The notes beneath the pieces were generated by a model. It was not told where the DNA came from. It did no database searches and was given only the letters and a program-made list of their open reading frames with translations. This document shows, piece after piece, positions 19,949 to 31,681 of a DNA stretch of 64,000 nt. The DNA is from Adiantum capillus-veneris (taxonomy: Eukaryota > Streptophyta > Polypodiopsida > Polypodiales > Pteridaceae). The position numbers and the translations under genes are program-made. Each line of letters begins with the position of its first letter. Positions within the stretch are counted from its first letter, which is position 1. Where the stretch lies: positions 68,183,912 through 68,247,911 of the forward strand of contig CM043963.1 in the NCBI GenBank assembly GCA_014529385.2, in the 5' to 3' direction.

Positions 19949-22900
19949 TTACTCTAATGTAGCATTGTAAGCATTGACAAGGTTCATACTATCCTTAAGT
20001 TGTACTCCTTGCATCCATTTAGCATCTTCAAAAGGATAATTTTTGAACTTAATAAGATACCGTCGGATAATCTTACCATGTCGTAGTACCTTGTCTTCAT
20101 GCCGAAGGATAGCTTCGGGTTGTAGCACCTCTTCTTGGTCTTCAACTTCGGGAGGGTCTTCAATAATTGGTTCAATTGGTGGATCTCCTTTGTAGGGCTT
20201 AAGTAAGCTTACATGAAAGGCATTGTGTATAAGCCAATGGTTGGGCAACTTGAGTTGATAAGCCATCTCATTGATAGGCTTCAAGATTTGGAAAGGACCA
20301 TAGTATCTTTTTGCTAGTTTAGCATAATACTTTTGATGGCCCGTAGGATTTTTGCCCGTCGTTTGCCTTAATCGAGCCTTAGGAAACTTGAGTAAGACCC
20401 AATCATTTTCTTTGAACATTAAGGCTCTTCTGTGCTTATCAGCAGCAGCTTTTTGCCTTTGTTGAGAGATGGCTATAGCCTCCCTAATCTTTTGAAAAGA
20501 TTCTTGTAGGTCACGGCTATACTCATCGGCGGCGAAGATTTTCCCATGTACTTTCAGTAGCAAGGGACTTTTAGGTCTTCCTTCTATGATCTCGAAAGGT
20601 GCTTTGCCCGTAGAAGTATGTACAATATTATTGTAGGCATACTCTACTAGCGGTAAATACTTTTCCCATTGTGAGCGTTGATCTACTTCGGTAACATAAG
20701 TCTTGAGTAGATCGAGTATCGTAAGATTGGCTATCTCACTTTGGCCATCCGTTTGTGGGTGATAGGCCGAAGAGAAATTCAATCTTGTTCCTAGATTTTC
20801 AAAGAGACCTTTCTAGAAATTACTGGTCATTCTAGGATCTCTATCTGACACGATGGATGTGGGTAATCCATGGTGTTTGAAAATCTGAGATATGAAGAGA
20901 GTTGCCATTTGATGTGCCTTAATAGTCTTTTTGACAGGAATAAAATGTGCTTGCTTGCTAAACCTGTCGACTATTGTCCATATTCCTGTATTCCCATGGA
21001 TAGACTTGGGTAATCCAAAGATGAAATCCATGGATATACTCTCCCATGGTGAATTTGGAATAGGCAATGGCTGGAGTAATCCAGGTTGCTTCCCTCTATC
21101 ATACTTGGTCTTTTGGCATACTACACATTTTGAAACATACTCTTGTATGTCCACTTTCTTGGTAGGCCAATAGAAATACGTCTCTACTCCTCGGAGAGTA
21201 GGTTGAATACCTCTATGCCCTGCATATGGAGGAGCATGGGATTCATACATAACCTTCTCACGAAGGGAATGGGTAACACATAGCCTATTGCCGTGAAGAA
21301 GATAACCATCCTGCAAGGTGAATGGTTCCTCTTTCTTCCCCAAAGCAAGGGCTGACATTATGTCTCTAAAGTCAGGGTTAGTAGCATACTCATCTATCAT
21401 AGAGGATAGATCATTGTGAGTAGCTATAGACACCGCATTAACTTTTGGTCGTCGTGAAAGTGCATCGGAAACTTGATTGTGCTTATCAGCTATGTGAGCA
21501 ATATGAAAATTAAATTGCGAAAGAAAATTTGCCCACCTCATTTGTTTGTCAGAAAGCTTGGTTTGCGTCATGAAATACTTGAGACTTTGGTGGTCGGTTC
21601 GTAGGATAAATGGAGTCCCCAATAGGTAGTGCTTCCATGTGTCTAGGGCATGTAGAACAACTAAAAGCTCTTTCTCATAAATGCCCAAGACTCGTTCATC
21701 ACCATTGAGCCTTCGACTCTCATATGCTATGGCATGCCCTTCTTGAAGCAAAACCGCTCCAAGGCAATCACCACAAGCATCACATTGGACCTCAAAGGGC
21801 TTTGAGAGATCCGGAAGCACGAGGACTGGTTGGGAAGTAAGCTTCTCTTTGAGTTTTTCAAAAGCATTTTGCTCCTTAGCAGTCCATACAAACTTAACGT
21901 TCTTCTTGGTTAAGTCGTGTAGTGGTCCTGCCACTTGAGAGAATTTTGCTATGAAGCGTCTATAGTATGCACACATACCAATAAAGCTTCTTAGCTCATG
22001 TAGATTCCTTGGGTTAGGCCATGATTTTATTACCTCTAACTTTGATGGATCCATACGAATACCATCGTGAGAGATAATATGGCCTAGATATTGAATCTCT
22101 TGAAGGAAGAATTCACTTTTCTTTTGGTTGAGAAAAAGTTTGTTCTCCCTCAAGGCTTGAAAAATCACTTGGAGATGTTGCTTATGTTCCTCCAAAGACT
22201 TGGAGTAGATGATGATATCATCGAAGAACACTCCAGTGAATTTTCGATATGGTCTAAAAATTTTCTCCATCAAACGATTGAACGTAGCTGGTGCATTAGT
22301 CAAGCCAAAAGGCATGACTAGATATTCATAAAGACCAAATGTTGTGCGAAACGCGGTCTTTAAGATATCCTCATCCACTATCCTTATTTGATGATAGCCA
22401 CTCTTAAGGTCAATCCTACTGAAGTAGGTAGAGCCTTGTAGCTTATCAAACAGATCTTCTACCCGAGGTACGGGAAATCTGTTTTTAATAGTGATATGGT
22501 TTAGTGCTCGATAGTCCACACACATACGGTATGTACCATCTTTCTTTTGCACTAAAAGGACTGGAGAACAAAAGGGAGAGGAACTAGGCCTCACCATCCC
22601 TTTGTCTACCAGCTCTTGTACTTGCCTCATGATCTCCTCTTGTTGAGCTTGTGAGACTCGATAAGGAGGTTTGTTAGGTGGTGAGCTTCCTGGAAGGAGC
22701 TCAATACGATGGTCATCATCCCCTCGTTTTGGAGGTAGGTCCATAGGGATATCATCGATGAACACATCTTGGAATCCTTTTAGAAAAGTAGACAAGTCTA
22801 ACTCTTCTTGATTCTTATCATTTTCATTTGATGAAACATTATTAGCTTTTAGAGACTCTTTGACATAAATCATGTACACAGAAACTGAGCTCTTCATTGA

Positions 22901-24727
22901 TTTATCAAAAGAAAGAGGATTTACAAGTGGAATAGTGTGACCACGCTCTCTAGCATCTACATACATGTTCTTTCCCCTGTAGGTGAAGTAAATTCTCCTT
23001 TCAGGGAACTTCATGTTGGCAGCCATGCGATCAAACCATGGTGCCCCTAGGATAACATCCTGATGTTGGAGGGGAGAGATAAAGAAGTCTTCTTTGTCGA
23101 CATAGCTTTGGACATGAAGCCTCAACTTCCCAATCAAGGGAGTAACGGAGGCTTGTTGTCCCTTGAAAGCTGCATCAGCTGTTACTATATCTCCCATCTC
23201 AAAAGCTTGAATGCCCAACTTGGTGGACAACTCTATTGATATGAAGTTGAGAGTAGAGCCAGGGTCAAACAAGATGAAGGAATCATGCTCTCGTACATTT
23301 CCCCAAGCATAGGAGAGTGATGATCCTTTGCAATGAGCATCCTCTTTTGGAGCTTCGATGGTGGAAGCCCTAGGAGTCTCATTGCGAGTATTCTTCTTGG
23401 GGCAAGAACGATAGCCATGTCCTTGCTCCCCACACTTGAAACACTTATGGTCCTTGCGAAAAGCTTCAAGCTCTTCAGGAGAGAGTTTGTTTTTACCTTT
23501 GTAAACTCCCTTCTCCTTGGACCGATTGTTGTTGTTGTTGTTGGAAGTGCCTTGGGAATTATTTTGAGCATTGGATTTCCCCTTTGCATCATTTTTATCT
23601 TTGTTTTCCATGGGCTTGACATTACGTCTAGCCCCTTGATGGAAATTGATGCGTGAAGCAACCATGGTGTGGTGGATTACTTCGGTAATAGTACCGGGCC
23701 GTTGAGAGTTGATATATTCGGCCATCTCTTCAGGTAATCCCGCACAGAATTGCTGTCTTTGCTCGGCAAAGTCTATCTTTTGAAAGACAGTAGCTTTGAG
23801 ATGTAAATCCCAAAACTTATCTACATACTTGTTGATAGACTCATGAGAGAGGAGCTTCAAGCCGCGCCATTCGGTAAGAACTTTATCTTTAGTATCGCTT
23901 GGAAGAAATTGCTTCATGATGGAAACTCGTAGAGTTTTCCATGTCTTTGGGGCTTCTCCATTGCCACGAAGGCTAGCCCACCATTGACGAGCTGATTTTT
24001 GGAAGTGCATAGCTACATGGCGTAGCTTGGAGGACTCTGTGAAGCCCTCGTCCCCAAAGGCCGCATCAAATTGCTGGATGAAGGCCAACACTTTGTCGGT
24101 AGCACCAAAGGTGCCATTGTAGGTGAGAAAAGAGATACTCTTTCCTCCCTCGAACTTCTTTAGCTTTTGTGACCTTCGCCATGCACGAAATGATTTGCGA
24201 TGCCCTCCCCTCTTGTATTCTCTAGGAGAATAGCCATAACTTTCATCGGAAGAGAAGGAAGGTGAAGAAGAAGGAGAAGAGGGTGACCTCTTCCTAGCCC
24301 TTTTCTTCCTTTGCTTCCTCTCTTTCCTTTGAGAGTGATGAGGAGAAGGACTATGGGTTGCTCTTTTCCTCTTGGGAGGAGTAGGCGATCGTTTAGACCG
24401 CCTTCTTCGTGGAGCCACATCTTCAGAAGAACTTAGACTTTCATTGCTTTCTTTCTCTTTGGATTCCTCCTCTCGAATGGGAGAGAGTCTTCTTTTGGGG
24501 GTCTCTTCAAGAGGCCTCCTAAGCTCTCTCTCCTCTTGGAGAGGAAGGGAAATTCCATAGGCACGAAGTTGTTGAGTAACTTCGGCTTGCAAGGTAGGGT
24601 TGCCCATAGCTTGTTGCAACCTAGTCACAAGATAATTCACAAACATGGGAGCATCATCATTAGCACCTTCATGTGCAAAATCAAAGCTATCAATGTTCAT
24701 TCTACTCTCTTGATTATTGTCAGCCAT
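19949..24727 (-). CDS. Element IV gag-pol polyprotein with C-terminal chromodomain, one nonsense codon
   Basis: 1593 codons from ATG at 24727. Order: gag (about residues 170-340, with KTWKTLRVSIMKQFLP), zinc knuckle CFKCGEQGHGYRSCP (about 427), aspartic protease LFDPGSTLNFIS (about 487), RT (VDYRALNH; FFDDIIIYS about 836), RNase H up to DALSRRP (about 1089), integrase zinc motif ending CVVCQKTK (about 1205) and catalytic core (MDFIFGLP, SDRDPRM, then HPQTDGQSE). A chromodomain-like end (KVLRHGKIIRRYLIKFKNYP, about 1530-1580) follows. The chromodomain and iMet primer fit chromoviruses, which insert by chromatin guidance. A TAG at 20813-20815 cuts the integrase core between its second and third catalytic acids, so this copy should lack active integrase unless read through. 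Confidence 0.93.
20813..20815 (-). other. Single in-frame TAG in the Element IV integrase
   Basis: The frame is open for 1304 codons upstream and 287 downstream. The stop follows MTSNF and precedes KGLFENLG. It is the only break seen in the polyprotein. Confidence 0.9.
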
Positions 24728-25142
24728 GTTAACAAAATTTTATGTATGTACTTAGTGTTTGCTTTGGCAATTCAAAACCTTAGTTGCCACTCCTCTTAGC
24801 CTTTGAAAATCGGCTCTTAAGTATCTACACCCACGGCTAAAAGTGGTTAATTATAGAGAGTAGAGGAGTAGGTCTAACATAGCAGAGTTGCCAAGGGCTA
24901 GCTCCTTTCGGACTTCTTATGGCTCAATAATGGTAAAGCCGTAGGCAAGTCTAAAAAGACTCCATTATTAAGTCCAAAGCTTCCGAGGTGTGCACCATCC
25001 CCCACATAGTGGGCTTAACAAAACCGGTATTAGATCCCAGTTCCACTTACTCTATTATAATTAACAACATCAACCATTTATAGGCTACTTAAGGACCTCT
25101 CTTCTTAAGCAAGAAAAGAGAAACCAAATGCTCTGATACCAA
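24728..25142 (-). other. Element IV leader and primer-binding site
   Basis: About 400 bp between the gag ATG and the 5' LTR. The primer site TTGGTATCAGAGC (25142 down to 25130) abuts the LTR. Otherwise no structure is recognised. Confidence 0.85.
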
Positions 25143-26749
25143 TGTAATGGAATTTGCCTATTCAATTTGAGAATAGCGGAATTTAATGAGAGTACTTTCA
25201 AGAAATGATTTTGTGAGCATAGCGGGTAGACATAATTGAAGATAGCAACATAATCATAGCAATTAGTTAACTTGGCATAGACAATACTTTTGCAAGAGAG
25301 AGAGTTTAGAGAACATGACAACAATTGAGGACCGGATTTATGTGGAGCCGGTCCCCCCTCCAATAGGCATTTGTATTATGATTTCTCCCATAAAGAGAGA
25401 CTTGTTACAATACAGTCTTTGTGTTCCTTGTGACCTAGGTGATGCCATGAAGATGGAAGGCTTCATGCACCACAAACATAACATAAACTTGAAGAAAGCT
25501 TTAACTATCCCAAGCCTCAGTCCCAAGACCTCAAACACCTTCGAAGGTGGAGAGAGCTAGCAGGGAATGAGGGTAGGGAAGAGGAAGAAGAAACATTTTG
25601 TAGGAGAAAGAATTAGTTCCTCACTTATCATACTCTTGTTGCTAGCATACATAATAGCATAGTAATGAAGAAGAAGGATATGGCAAGCTTAAGCATTGAA
25701 GCATGGCTCTTGGTTGGATTTGCACTCCATAGCCAAGAGTGTTGGTGTAGGCTCTCAACCTCTACTTGCTTGGAGAGGGAGCTCTTGCACTTTGCATATC
25801 ACACCATGAGAGTGCTTGTGAGTGTGTATGGGTGAGTATACCCCCTAGGCACCCCCCTAGCTTGCTTGGGTCGACCCCCCCTTGTAGCTCATGCCTGAAG
25901 CTCATTGGACCCCTCCAGGCCTAGCCAATCACAAGCAAGAGCCATTACAAGCAACATGGGTAGCCTTGGGACAAGTGTCCCCCTTTCCCCTTTGAGAGAG
26001 AGGACTTGATAAATGCTAAAACAATTAGATAATTCATGTAATTTATCATTGGACCCGTTTGAAGCCTAGCCAATAGGCTTCAAGCAACACATGAAGGTAA
26101 CATGGGTAGGGGCCTGACATGTGTCCTTGCTGCCTCTTCAAGTTGGGCTTCCCTTGTGTGTGTGAGTGGGTGTTCTCTCTCTAGCCCCTAGGAAAAGGGC
26201 TCGCCCCCCCTCTTGTAGGAATGCTTTTGACTTTTAGGTGATCAAGCACCTTACTCACCAAGCATGACAAAGCACTTGAACTAGGGGGTGTTCCCACAAG
26301 CATCTCAGGCAAGCTTCTCAAGGCACCTCAAGTACTTTAATCATGCAGCAAGTCAAGCACCTCAAGCATGGAGCCAATCAAGCACCTCAAGCATCTTAAT
26401 CAAGCACCTCAAGCATGAAAAACACCTCAAGCATGACAAGCACCTCGAGCTTGGGCCGGGTTCCCACCTCAAGCTCAGCCCTAGCTTACTTAAGGTCAAA
26501 GGACTTTTACACACATTTATTGGAGGTCTTCAATGAAGCTAACCCTAAGGTCTTATGCTCCATTGGCTAGCCTTGCTCTTTGATAGACCATCTCCCTTTT
26601 GGGCCCCTTTACCATTGGCCCCGTGTTGAGATAGATCTATAAGCACATACCTATATCTTAACACTTGTTCCCGTTTATTCTCCTACATTAAGTGATCAAT
26701 TTAATATGAGAAAATCATTTGGGTTAGTTAGATATTAGATTTTATGACA
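25143..26749 (-). repeat. Element IV 5' LTR
   Basis: About 99.4% identical to 17983-19588 by eye. It abuts the iMet-type primer site and is followed by the target duplication CTTGT (26750-26754). Confidence 0.95.
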
Positions 26750-26928
26750 CTTGTAATGTAGCCCTATTATGCATACACAATCAATGCATGGAAAAGATTT
26801 ATGTTGTGCAAGATGTGGGTATAAGAAATTTTCTTATTGGCATTTGTTGGCGAGGCTTCCTATTCTAAGCAATGTAATGTTCTTTGAAGCTCCGGTATCA
26901 TTGCTTGATTGAAGCGACTTGCTCTCTT

Positions 26929-27815
26929 CTAACTGTACTGTAATCGTAGGAAGAATTGTAAGAATTCAAGCGGCGATGCACTGACAACAGTTTTGTTGTT
27001 CTTCTTTGGGACCCATTTCTTTGCGATTATTGGCTGTTTTGTTGCTGACGCTCGTTTGGGAACCCATACTTGCCCGTGCTTCGTTTGTAATTGAAGAGAC
27101 TTCTTTGGGATCCACCTTTTTGTTGTGTGAGTCGACAGTGGTCTTTGCTTCAGCCCTTGTACGCTTGGTTGGGGACAGGATTTAGGCTTTGAAAGTTGAT
27201 ATTGTGGTTGCTTTGGAATCCAAATGAATTCCTGATTTTTTTGTGCTTTAATCAACTTCTTTGGAGCCCAAACCTGAGTTGTGAAAGCTTGCGACTTTGT
27301 GATATTCTTACCCGTTCGTGCACGCTTTCCTTGTTTTTGTTTTGGTGTTGGATCTTGTGATTTGTCATTAGAGATCTTTGTCTTCTTGATCCAAATCTGT
27401 TTTTGGCCGATCTGGATTTTTGGTATCAAGATTTGTCAAGATTTTTGGCTTTGGCTTGTTGTCCTGTTCTTTTGACCTGTCATGGTTGTTGTTGCTGAAG
27501 GGGTTGGTGATAGTGATGGCCTGAGTTGATGATAGGGGATGTCGTAAGATTCATCACTATCGCTACTATCCTCAGCACGGTTGACTTCTTGCACTTTCCC
27601 TTGATTTTTTGGCTGGTAGTGGAAAGTTACTGTCTGTTTGCTCGTGGGTGGTAGTTTCTTGGAGGACTTTTCTAGCCCATTGATTAGAGCATTGTTAGCT
27701 CGTTGCTCTTGTCGTATTCCTCCTAGCTGAGTCTTTGCATCCATATTAGGAGCCATGTATGAGGATGCTTGTGGTGGTTGTGTCTCCACCGAGGACTTTG
27801 GAATCCACTTTACTT
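26929..27815 (-). CDS. Element III second ORF: W-[IVA]-P-K repeat protein
   Basis: Basic, Gln/Lys/Ser-rich protein in one frame with a single TGA near 27433. Short motifs recur along it: KWIPKS, QIWIKK, QVWAPKK, FIWIPKQ, RWIPKK, QVWVPKR, KWVPKK. The same kind of repeat follows integrase in Element II (about 37450-37900), so it is a conserved last ORF of this family. It survives here although RT, RNase H and integrase are gone. Function unknown; basic charge and repeated Trp could suggest RNA or protein binding. No signal peptide or membrane segment is seen. Confidence 0.6.
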
Positions 27816-27870
27816 GTGTAGCGCTGACATTGATTCCCGGGTCGTTGATCTTCGTGAAGCTCTAAGTGTT

Positions 27871-30800
27871 CTACAGAGTCATAGAACTCGTCTTCTTCTT
27901 CATCTTTTGATTCTCCACATTTCTTTGTTTGCTCCTTAGTTCGAGAGCTTGTTGATGTCTAGATCTCTTCGTTTTCCTGGATACACTCATTGCAAAATAA
28001 GGAACGATATCATAGCCATTTTCATCACAAAACTTTGTTGTGGGAGCATCCTCCATGGCGCACACGTCCAGAGTAGCCAAGATGTGTTCCCATCCAAAAG
28101 GCTCTAACTCTTCTTCAAGAAATGGTTCTGGGATATAGTCCTTATCCTCTATAACCCGCTCTAGGATACATTCCTCACGTTTCAAGCTACCACATTGTGG
28201 AATCAAACTCCTCTACCGGTGTTCTCGTCACATCCCTATAGCTATGGTCCCTCAGGTTTATCTTTGTTATGGTTTCCATATGTCTCAGGTATATACGGTC
28301 ATAACCCCAATCTTGGACCATTTTCAATTGTCGCATGAATGGTCTTCCCAGAATGATGTCATAGTTGTTCTTCTTGCTAAAGTCAACAACAACAAAAGTG
28401 TGTTCATATTCAATGCCACAAGAAGTAACAAGTACTTTTTCTAGAAGTCCTAGGGGCTTTTCCTTGTGTCCGTCTGCAAGCTGCAGGGTCATTCGTGTGG
28501 ATATCAAGGTAGGTTTTCTCCATTTTTTCCAAACCTCTTTGGTTGCAATGGCCACACCAGCTCCACTGTCAAGGATTGCCATGGTTTTTACACCATTGAA
28601 TTCCACAGGAAGGGTGGTGTTTCCATCTTCTCCCTCGTAATACTCGCCTACCTTGTTTAATGGCACTGGCCTAGTATCTGGTTGAGGCATTTCAAACTCT
28701 TTGATGCCTTCCTCAATTTGAGTCATTGGGGTTTTTACACCAAATTTCTCTAGACATTTACCCACATTAGCCCACATGTTTGGTCTTATTCTGAGCAACT
28801 CGGCTAACATTATTGTACAGGTGACTGGGGTAGATAGAATATCTACTAGCCCCTTTGAATCGATGGCTTTGTTGGGAGACAGTCTCTGTGATGGGACTGC
28901 AACCACATCTGACTTGGTCTCGTACTCTCCCATGTAGGACGGTAGTGTTCTTAGCGAATGGGTTTGACTATCCATAGATTGTACAGATCCTTTCTCCCCC
29001 CAATACGATTGCACGTCTAGATTCATTTGAGATCCAGTCTCAAATTACTCAATTGGTGGTAGAAACACTCCTCGTTCATCACCAGTCTTGTCTACTCGTC
29101 TTCTTGGGTCATCGGCTTCATTGGCCTCTCTGACTTGTTTCCACAATTCGTCAAAACCATCTATCTCTTTACAATCCTCAGGTATAGCTTGGTGAAATCC
29201 CTCGGAAGAGTTATCCGTGGTATTCAGTACTATCCTTGGTTCTAATGCTGGGTCTTTGAGGTTTGGTCTGTGCTTATGGGCTGTTTGAATCATTTTCTTG
29301 CACATTTCAAACCTTTGCTTTTCTAGTTCCGCATAGGGATATGTCATCCACCTATGTTCTTGGGTTTGGTTGTTTTTGAGCCTCACATCATAGGCTTTCA
29401 AGAGGGCATCTAATGTCTCATTCACCTTCTCTGCCAACACAGATCCTCCTGAACTAGCACTTCGCGGTTTCTCATCCGTGGATGGTTCTTCTAGAGGTTT
29501 AACCATCTGTGTAAGAGAAGGTGCCTCCTTTTCCTCATGTTGTTTTATCTTCTCCTCAGCTTCGGTAAGCTTCTCAGCTAGGGATTTTTGCTCTCATTCC
29601 CTACGTGCTTTCATCCTAGTCTTTCTAGCTTTCCAACTATTTCGTTTGCTCTTGGTTTTCTGACTAGGTGCGGCTGTCTTTGGTCCATCATCTATCTTTG
29701 GACTCATGTCACTTTATGTGTTCTTTGTCTCTGGATTCTCATCAGCTTTCTTTTGAGCTTGTGCTCTCGTAACTACTTGAACTGGTACGACATTTTCATT
29801 TTCTGAGCTACTAGGGAGCTGAACAATCCCTGATACATTTGTCGTGATTTTTCTGATTTGGTTTGGGTTTTTCGGGCAATTGGGGATCAAGTGAGTGACG
29901 CCACACTCAAGACAATAGGCATTTACTTCAGTGATCTCCGTATGAGGACATTGTTTGACCAAGTGGTTGTCATGACTTTTGTAACAATCTGTCTCTGGTT
30001 GAGGAGATTCTTTTAGCATTTCCTCTTGGCTATAAGAAAGCTTTGATCTAGATAAGCCGCTATTTGCAATGAATCGCAATGTCCTTTCGTCCATTTCATA
30101 CCTTCTTTCTTTCGCCTGAAACTCAGGAGGTGGAGGTTGTACCGAACTCACCACTCCATGTGTTTCTCTCACATTTTCTTGCTCCGAAGGGTAGTACTCA
30201 CTTTGGTTGCTATACCACATTGTAGTTGGTACTTGCGTTGGTTTATTTGATGCTTCCATCATTGGCACGTATCTCATGTCTACCTGCATTCTAGCACCTG
30301 GCAGTGGAGGTTGTTGTCCTAAGACAAGCTGTGGCCTTAAAACTCCTACTGGTCCTGGCGCATTCCCCGTAATGTATCTAGGTGGAGTAGGTGCTTCTGG
30401 AATAGGTTGTACATACCTCTCCCTAGCATTTTCCATGCTATAATAGCACTCTTCACCCGTATAGTTCGTCCATTTTCTCTCAATTTCACAACACTTCAAC
30501 TCTCCCAAATCAGACCTTACAAGAGGAATCAACCTCTTGACCAAGTCGTCGATAAGCTTGTCTTGATCAATAGGTGCCGTTGGCTTGGCAATGGACTCAC
30601 TTATCTGTGAAACACTGTGCTGAGAGGACGTGTCATCTCCTTGACTCTTTAAGTCCTTTTCTTTGTATGCCTCACAGTTATCCACTAGATAAAGAGCTTC
30701 TTTGATCAACTCGTTTAGCGTCATCCTCCTTATCATATGCAGATCCTTCTGAAGGCCCTCATCTCTCATTCCCTGGATAAAGATCAGCATCAGTCGTGCT

Positions 30801-31681
30801 TGCGTAGGTAATTCCGCTCTCGGACAGAGCTTAACATATCTATTGAGCCGTAATGATGCTTTGCGTACTGATTCATCCTCTTTTTGTTTGAATCTATGGA
30901 TTTGCGAGACCGTGTTGTGAGCAATGCCTTTTGGCGAGAATTCTTCAATAAACTCCTCAAACAGCTCATCTAGGGTCTCAAAATCCCATTTTTCCACCGA
31001 GTCAAACCATGTAGCTGCATCATCTTCTAGAGTCAATCCAAATCCCGCAAACTGTGTCGCAAAATCTGAAACTTCCTCTACTCTAATTACTCTTCTAAAA
31101 GCCGTTACGTGATCTCTCAGATCTTTATCTCCGGAGTATTTTATGTTTACCCATTTCTAGACTTGGGATGGCCTAACTCGTCGATTGTCTACAAGTCTAA
31201 CCAGAGACTCTCCCAATCCTTCTCTCGTTATCGCTCTTGAAGGGAATCCTGGTGGCTCTCTTCTTGGAATTCCTATAGAAATTCTCGTGTTTGGTGGAGG
31301 CATTTGTGGTCCTTCATTGACCAAATATCCACCTCTTTCTAGTACAGTCTGTGGATTTGTGCTTTCTACAACTCTGTATTCTCGTCCATACTTGTCGACA
31401 ACTATAGATCTCCATTGACAGTCGACTCCGTATGTGTAGACATATAAGAGCTTGTAATCTGTTATCTCTTCTAGGTATGGATCTGAGCACCTATAAAGAT
31501 TGACCTCATTGTCGTCAATGTATCTATATAGTCCTTCACTCTCATGACCAATCATCCAAACTCTCTCAACAAGATGGGTCTTTATCAATTGCAAGTTTGG
31601 AAGATCCATTGTGGGAGGATAATCCTCTATCGTCGGGATCTCCAAGCTTGTGTAAGCTGCGTTTGAATCTAGGGTAGACAT
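27871..31681 (-). pseudogene. Element III gag-protease, several nonsense codons
   Basis: ATG at 31681. The frame runs through stops at 31157, 29714, about 29595 and 29045, with a frame change near 28190. Gag has the Ty3 core (ATWFDSVEKWDFETLDELFE, then RFKQKEDESVRKASLRLNRY) and Cys/His clusters (CYKSHDNHLVKQCPH; CLECGVTHLIPNCP near 29870-29960) that replace a simple CCHC knuckle. Protease ILDSGAGVAIATKE lies near 28545-28590, LGRPFMRQ near 28350. The homologous part of Element II is 10811-13757. After the block DKDYIPEPF (about 28140) Element II goes on to RT, whereas here the sequence passes directly to the W-P-K ORF. Confidence 0.8.

Larger units (their letters stand above)
17983..26749 (-). 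mobile_element. Element IV: near-intact chromovirus-type Ty3 retrotransposon nested in Element III
   Basis: LTRs at 17983-19588 and 25143-26749 (1606/1607 bp, TGTAATGG...TTATGACA on +). They are flanked by CTTGT at 17978-17982 and 26750-26754. The primer-binding site TTGGTATCAGAGCATTTGG (25142 down to 25124) fits initiator Met tRNA and fixes minus orientation. One gag-pol frame (24727-19949) is interrupted by a single stop. By eye the LTRs differ at about nine bases plus one 1-bp indel, so the insertion is recent and younger than its host Element III. Confidence 0.95.

Noticed and set aside
20931-24799. Plus-strand frames within Element IV
   Set aside because: They are antisense shadows of a continuous 1593-codon gag-pol frame.
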